Assembly: GCA_013002285.1 (NCBI GenBank)
Contig: JABDKJ010000074.1
Coordinates: forward strand, 1 to 17,188
Length of the DNA stretch: 17,188 nt
Source of the DNA: Flavobacteriales bacterium
Lineage (GTDB): Bacteria > Bacteroidota > Bacteroidia > Flavobacteriales > JABDKJ01
Direction: 5' to 3'
Part shown: positions 15,494 to 17,188 of the stretch, one piece after another
Layout: every line of letters begins with the position of its first letter
Position numbering within the stretch: the first letter of the stretch is position 1
Made by a program: the position numbers and the translations under genes
Notes under the pieces: model-generated
What the model saw: the letters and a program-made list of their open reading frames with translations, nothing else
The model's database searches: none
What the model was told of the DNA's origin: nothing

Positions 15494-15613
15494 GTTTAAC
15501 TAACGATGACATTAACACCTTTTAACAGCGAATTTTATGATCATTTTGCAAATTTGAACGTTAACTATGTGCTACCCCATATTGGGTATGATTATTGATG
15601 ATTGTTTAACTAA
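15494..15613 (+). promoter_or_regulatory. Repeat-rich htrA upstream region (TTAAC cluster)
   Basis: The 201-base gap between the divergent dapF and htrA genes contains GTTTAACTAA exactly twice (15494-15503 and 15604-15613) and the shorter GTTAACTA between them (15560-15567). The core TTAAC occurs five times in the same orientation (15496, 15512, 15522, 15561 and 15606). The outer copies are 110 bases apart. The last copy overlaps a TAAATTTTG that resembles a -7 element ten bases before the htrA ATG, though its spacing is imperfect. A second TAATTTTG (15476-15483) on this strand also lacks a well-placed TTG. These could be operator sites for an envelope-stress regulator, but that is inference. 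Confidence 0.4.
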
Positions 15614-15628
15614 ATTTTGGAAAGATCT

Positions 15629-17068
15629 ATGAAATTCAAAGGACTCTTAGGCATATTCGTTGCGGCACTCACTGGAGGTTTGGTCGCTTTTGGCGTTTCA
15701 AAGAAAATGATGAGCGAACAGGAAACTGTTGTTGTTCAAGAACAACCGGTGGAATTTGTTAGCGCTCCTAAATTAGTATCCGTTCCTGGTACTTCGCTCG
15801 ACTTTACTGTTGCGGCATCTAATACGGTTAATAGCGTGGTCCATATCAAAACCAATTATGAAGTTCCTGAAAGAAGGAATTCATGGTTTGAAATGTTTGA
15901 AATGCCAGGACAGATCGCTCAGAGTTCGGGTTCTGGCGTGATCATAAAGAGTAATGGATATATAGTAACGAACAACCACGTTATAGATGGTGCAAGCGAT
16001 ATTGAAGTGATGTTGAATGACAACAGGACTTATGAAGCTAAGCTTGTAGGTACTGATCCTGCAACTGATCTGGCCATCCTGAAAATTAAAGCAAGCGGAT
16101 TAACGGCTGTTCCATTTGGAAATTCTGATAACCTAAAGATCGGAGAATGGGTAATTGCAGTAGGAAATCCTTTCAGTCTGACATCTACAGTTACTGCAGG
16201 CATTGTAAGCGCAAAAGGAAGAAATATAAATTTATTGGCTGTAGATCCAGAAAGGAAAGTTTTTCCGATCGAATCATTTATTCAAACTGATGCGGCAGTG
16301 AACCCAGGAAATAGTGGAGGAGCATTGGTGAATACAGAAGGAAACCTCATCGGAATAAACACAGCGATAGCGTCCAGGACAGGTTCTTATTCTGGCTATT
16401 CATTTGCCGTGCCATCGAGCATTGTGAAAAAGGTTGCGAACGACATTATGGAATTTGGAGAAGTCCAAAGGGCTTTCATAGGTGTAAGTATTCAAGACAT
16501 TGATCAAAGCATAGCAGATGAGTTAGGCTTCGATCAGGTATCAGGTGTTTTTGTTAGAGGCCTAACTCCAGGTGGTGCTGCAGCTGAAGTTGGAATAGAA
16601 ACAGGAGATGTCATTCTTTCTGTGGAAGGTGACAAGGTAAATACAGTTGCTGCACTTCAAGAAAAAGTCAACCAATTCAGACCTGGTGATAAAGTGAATG
16701 TGAAAGTGAAAAGGTCTGATGAAGTGCTGAATTACGCAGTTACTTTAAGAAACAATGAAGGAGGCACACAGCTTTCAGATGAATTGAGTTCAAACCGAAT
16801 TAAAGCTGAAGGTGCGTGGCTAGAGGCTTTGACACAGCGAGAAATGGATGCGCTGTCTATTTCAAATGGGGTAAAACTCAAAAAAGATGAGGACGGCAAA
16901 TTTAGAAGAGCCGGCATCCGAGAAGGATTTATTATTACTAAAATAGACAAGAATATAGTTGAAAAACCAAAGGATGTAGACCAGATGTTGAGCTCCAAAG
17001 AAGGCGGAGTATTAATTGAAGGAATGTATCCAAACGGGACAAAAGCCTATTATGGGTTTGGATTGTGA
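15629..17068 (+). CDS. HtrA/DegP-type serine protease with two PDZ regions
   Basis: This 479-residue periplasmic protease/chaperone degrades misfolded envelope proteins. A hydrophobic N-terminal segment (about 5-23) without a clear cleavage site suggests a membrane anchor or signal peptide. The trypsin-like domain has the complete triad: His117 (TNNHVI), Asp147 (ATDLAI) and Ser229 (PGNSGGAL). A canonical PDZ domain follows (about 284-373, with FIGVSIQD and VGIETGDVILSVEG). A divergent second PDZ-like unit (about 400-479, with AGIREGFIITKIDK) ends the protein. The ATG at 15629 was preferred to an in-frame TTG at 15617. It is transcribed away from dapF and followed by a strong terminator. I would call it degP/htrA-like; the exact paralogue is not resolvable. 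Confidence 0.94.
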   Translation: MKFKGLLGIFVAALTGGLVAFGVSKKMMSEQETVVVQEQPVEFVSAPKLVSVPGTSLDFTVAASNTVNSVVHIKTNYEVPERRNSWFEMFEMPGQIAQSSGSGVIIKSNGYIVTNNHVIDGASDIEVMLNDNRTYEAKLVGTDPATDLAILKIKASGLTAVPFGNSDNLKIGEWVIAVGNPFSLTSTVTAGIVSAKGRNINLLAVDPERKVFPIESFIQTDAAVNPGNSGGALVNTEGNLIGINTAIASRTGSYSGYSFAVPSSIVKKVANDIMEFGEVQRAFIGVSIQDIDQSIADELGFDQVSGVFVRGLTPGGAAAEVGIETGDVILSVEGDKVNTVAALQEKVNQFRPGDKVNVKVKRSDEVLNYAVTLRNNEGGTQLSDELSSNRIKAEGAWLEALTQREMDALSISNGVKLKKDEDGKFRRAGIREGFIITKIDKNIVEKPKDVDQMLSSKEGGVLIEGMYPNGTKAYYGFGL

Positions 17069-17158
17069 TACAAAGAGTGTGAAAATAATGGAACAAAATT
17101 TTCGAGATCATCGAAGAAATTGTCCAATTGGACCATTGAATATGAGTCACATAGCCCG

Positions 17159-17183
17159 GCCAGTAGGAGACTACTGGCTTTTT
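17159..17183 (+). terminator. Intrinsic terminator after htrA
   Basis: GCCAGTAG (17159-17166) pairs perfectly over eight bases with CTACTGGC (17171-17178) around a GAGA tetraloop of the stable GNRA class, followed by five T (17179-17183). It lies 90 bases after the htrA stop codon. The remaining sequence of this 120-base stretch also holds a 12-base perfect palindrome, GTCCAATTGGAC, at 17112-17123. Confidence 0.8.
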
Positions 17184-17188
17184 GGCTT

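Noticed and set aside
15617..15628. TTG-initiated extension of the HtrA-like protein
   Set aside because: The ATG at 15629 gives a standard basic-hydrophobic N terminus, and the extra four residues add nothing.
17088..17188. Reading frame from ATG at 17088 open to the end of the window
   Set aside because: Only 33 codons are visible, and the perfect hairpin with T-run at 17159-17183 lies inside it, which fits a terminator better than coding sequence. It could be a gene start, but there is no recognisable motif to support it.

Overview
The window is a gene-dense chromosomal stretch (no gene-free gap longer than about 200 bases) from a member of the Bacteroidota, most likely a Flavobacteriales-type marine or aquatic bacterium. 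The reasons are the low-to-moderate GC content (about 40%), a TonB-dependent receptor with an N-terminal carboxypeptidase-regulatory-like domain, a short single-RRM RNA-binding protein, a membrane protein built from GldL-like motifs, gene orders typical of that group (rsmD-coaD; dapF-GNAT-mltG), weak or absent Shine-Dalgarno sequences, and promoters of the Bacteroidota type (TTG, about 19-20 bases, TAnnTTTG). Most genes are chromosomal housekeeping genes. I saw no phage, insertion sequence, CRISPR array, tRNA or rRNA.

Layout. (1) 1-2512, plus strand: the 3' part of rsmD, coaD, and an exported TlpA/thioredoxin-fold protein, in one probable operon. (2) 2513-3108, plus: a leader region, an RRM protein, and a 46-residue charged/amphipathic small protein. 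(3) 3163-5008, minus: four overlapping genes read in the order dtd, YdjM-like membrane metal hydrolase, MazG-like pyrophosphohydrolase, GldL-like triple-repeat membrane protein. (4) 5054-6384, plus: DinB-like protein, a DoxX-like membrane protein interrupted by one in-frame stop codon, and an FKBP-type lipoprotein. (5) 6386-8788, minus: a TonB-dependent receptor. (6) 8925-11716, plus: trkA-trkH potassium uptake genes, with a good promoter. (7) 11717-15427, minus: dapF, a GNAT acetyltransferase, mltG and a phosphohexomutase, in one overlapping operon. (8) 15629-17068, plus: a membrane-anchored HtrA/DegP-type protease with a repeat-rich upstream region, followed by a strong intrinsic terminator.

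How the genes work together. The clusters cover translation/cofactor housekeeping (rsmD, coaD), clean-up of aberrant aminoacyl-tRNA and nucleotides (dtd, mazG-like), potassium uptake (trkA, trkH), and peptidoglycan supply and assembly (dapF makes meso-diaminopimelate, mltG cuts nascent glycan, the phosphohexomutase supplies sugar phosphates). Envelope protein quality control (htrA) is transcribed divergently from the wall operon.

I do not see a clear new defence or mobile system. The items most worth a second look are the in-frame TAA in the DoxX-like gene, the three-fold GldL-like motif in a small membrane protein, the unannotated small amphipathic protein, the cluster of TTAAC repeats before htrA, and an apparent excess of GATC sites throughout.
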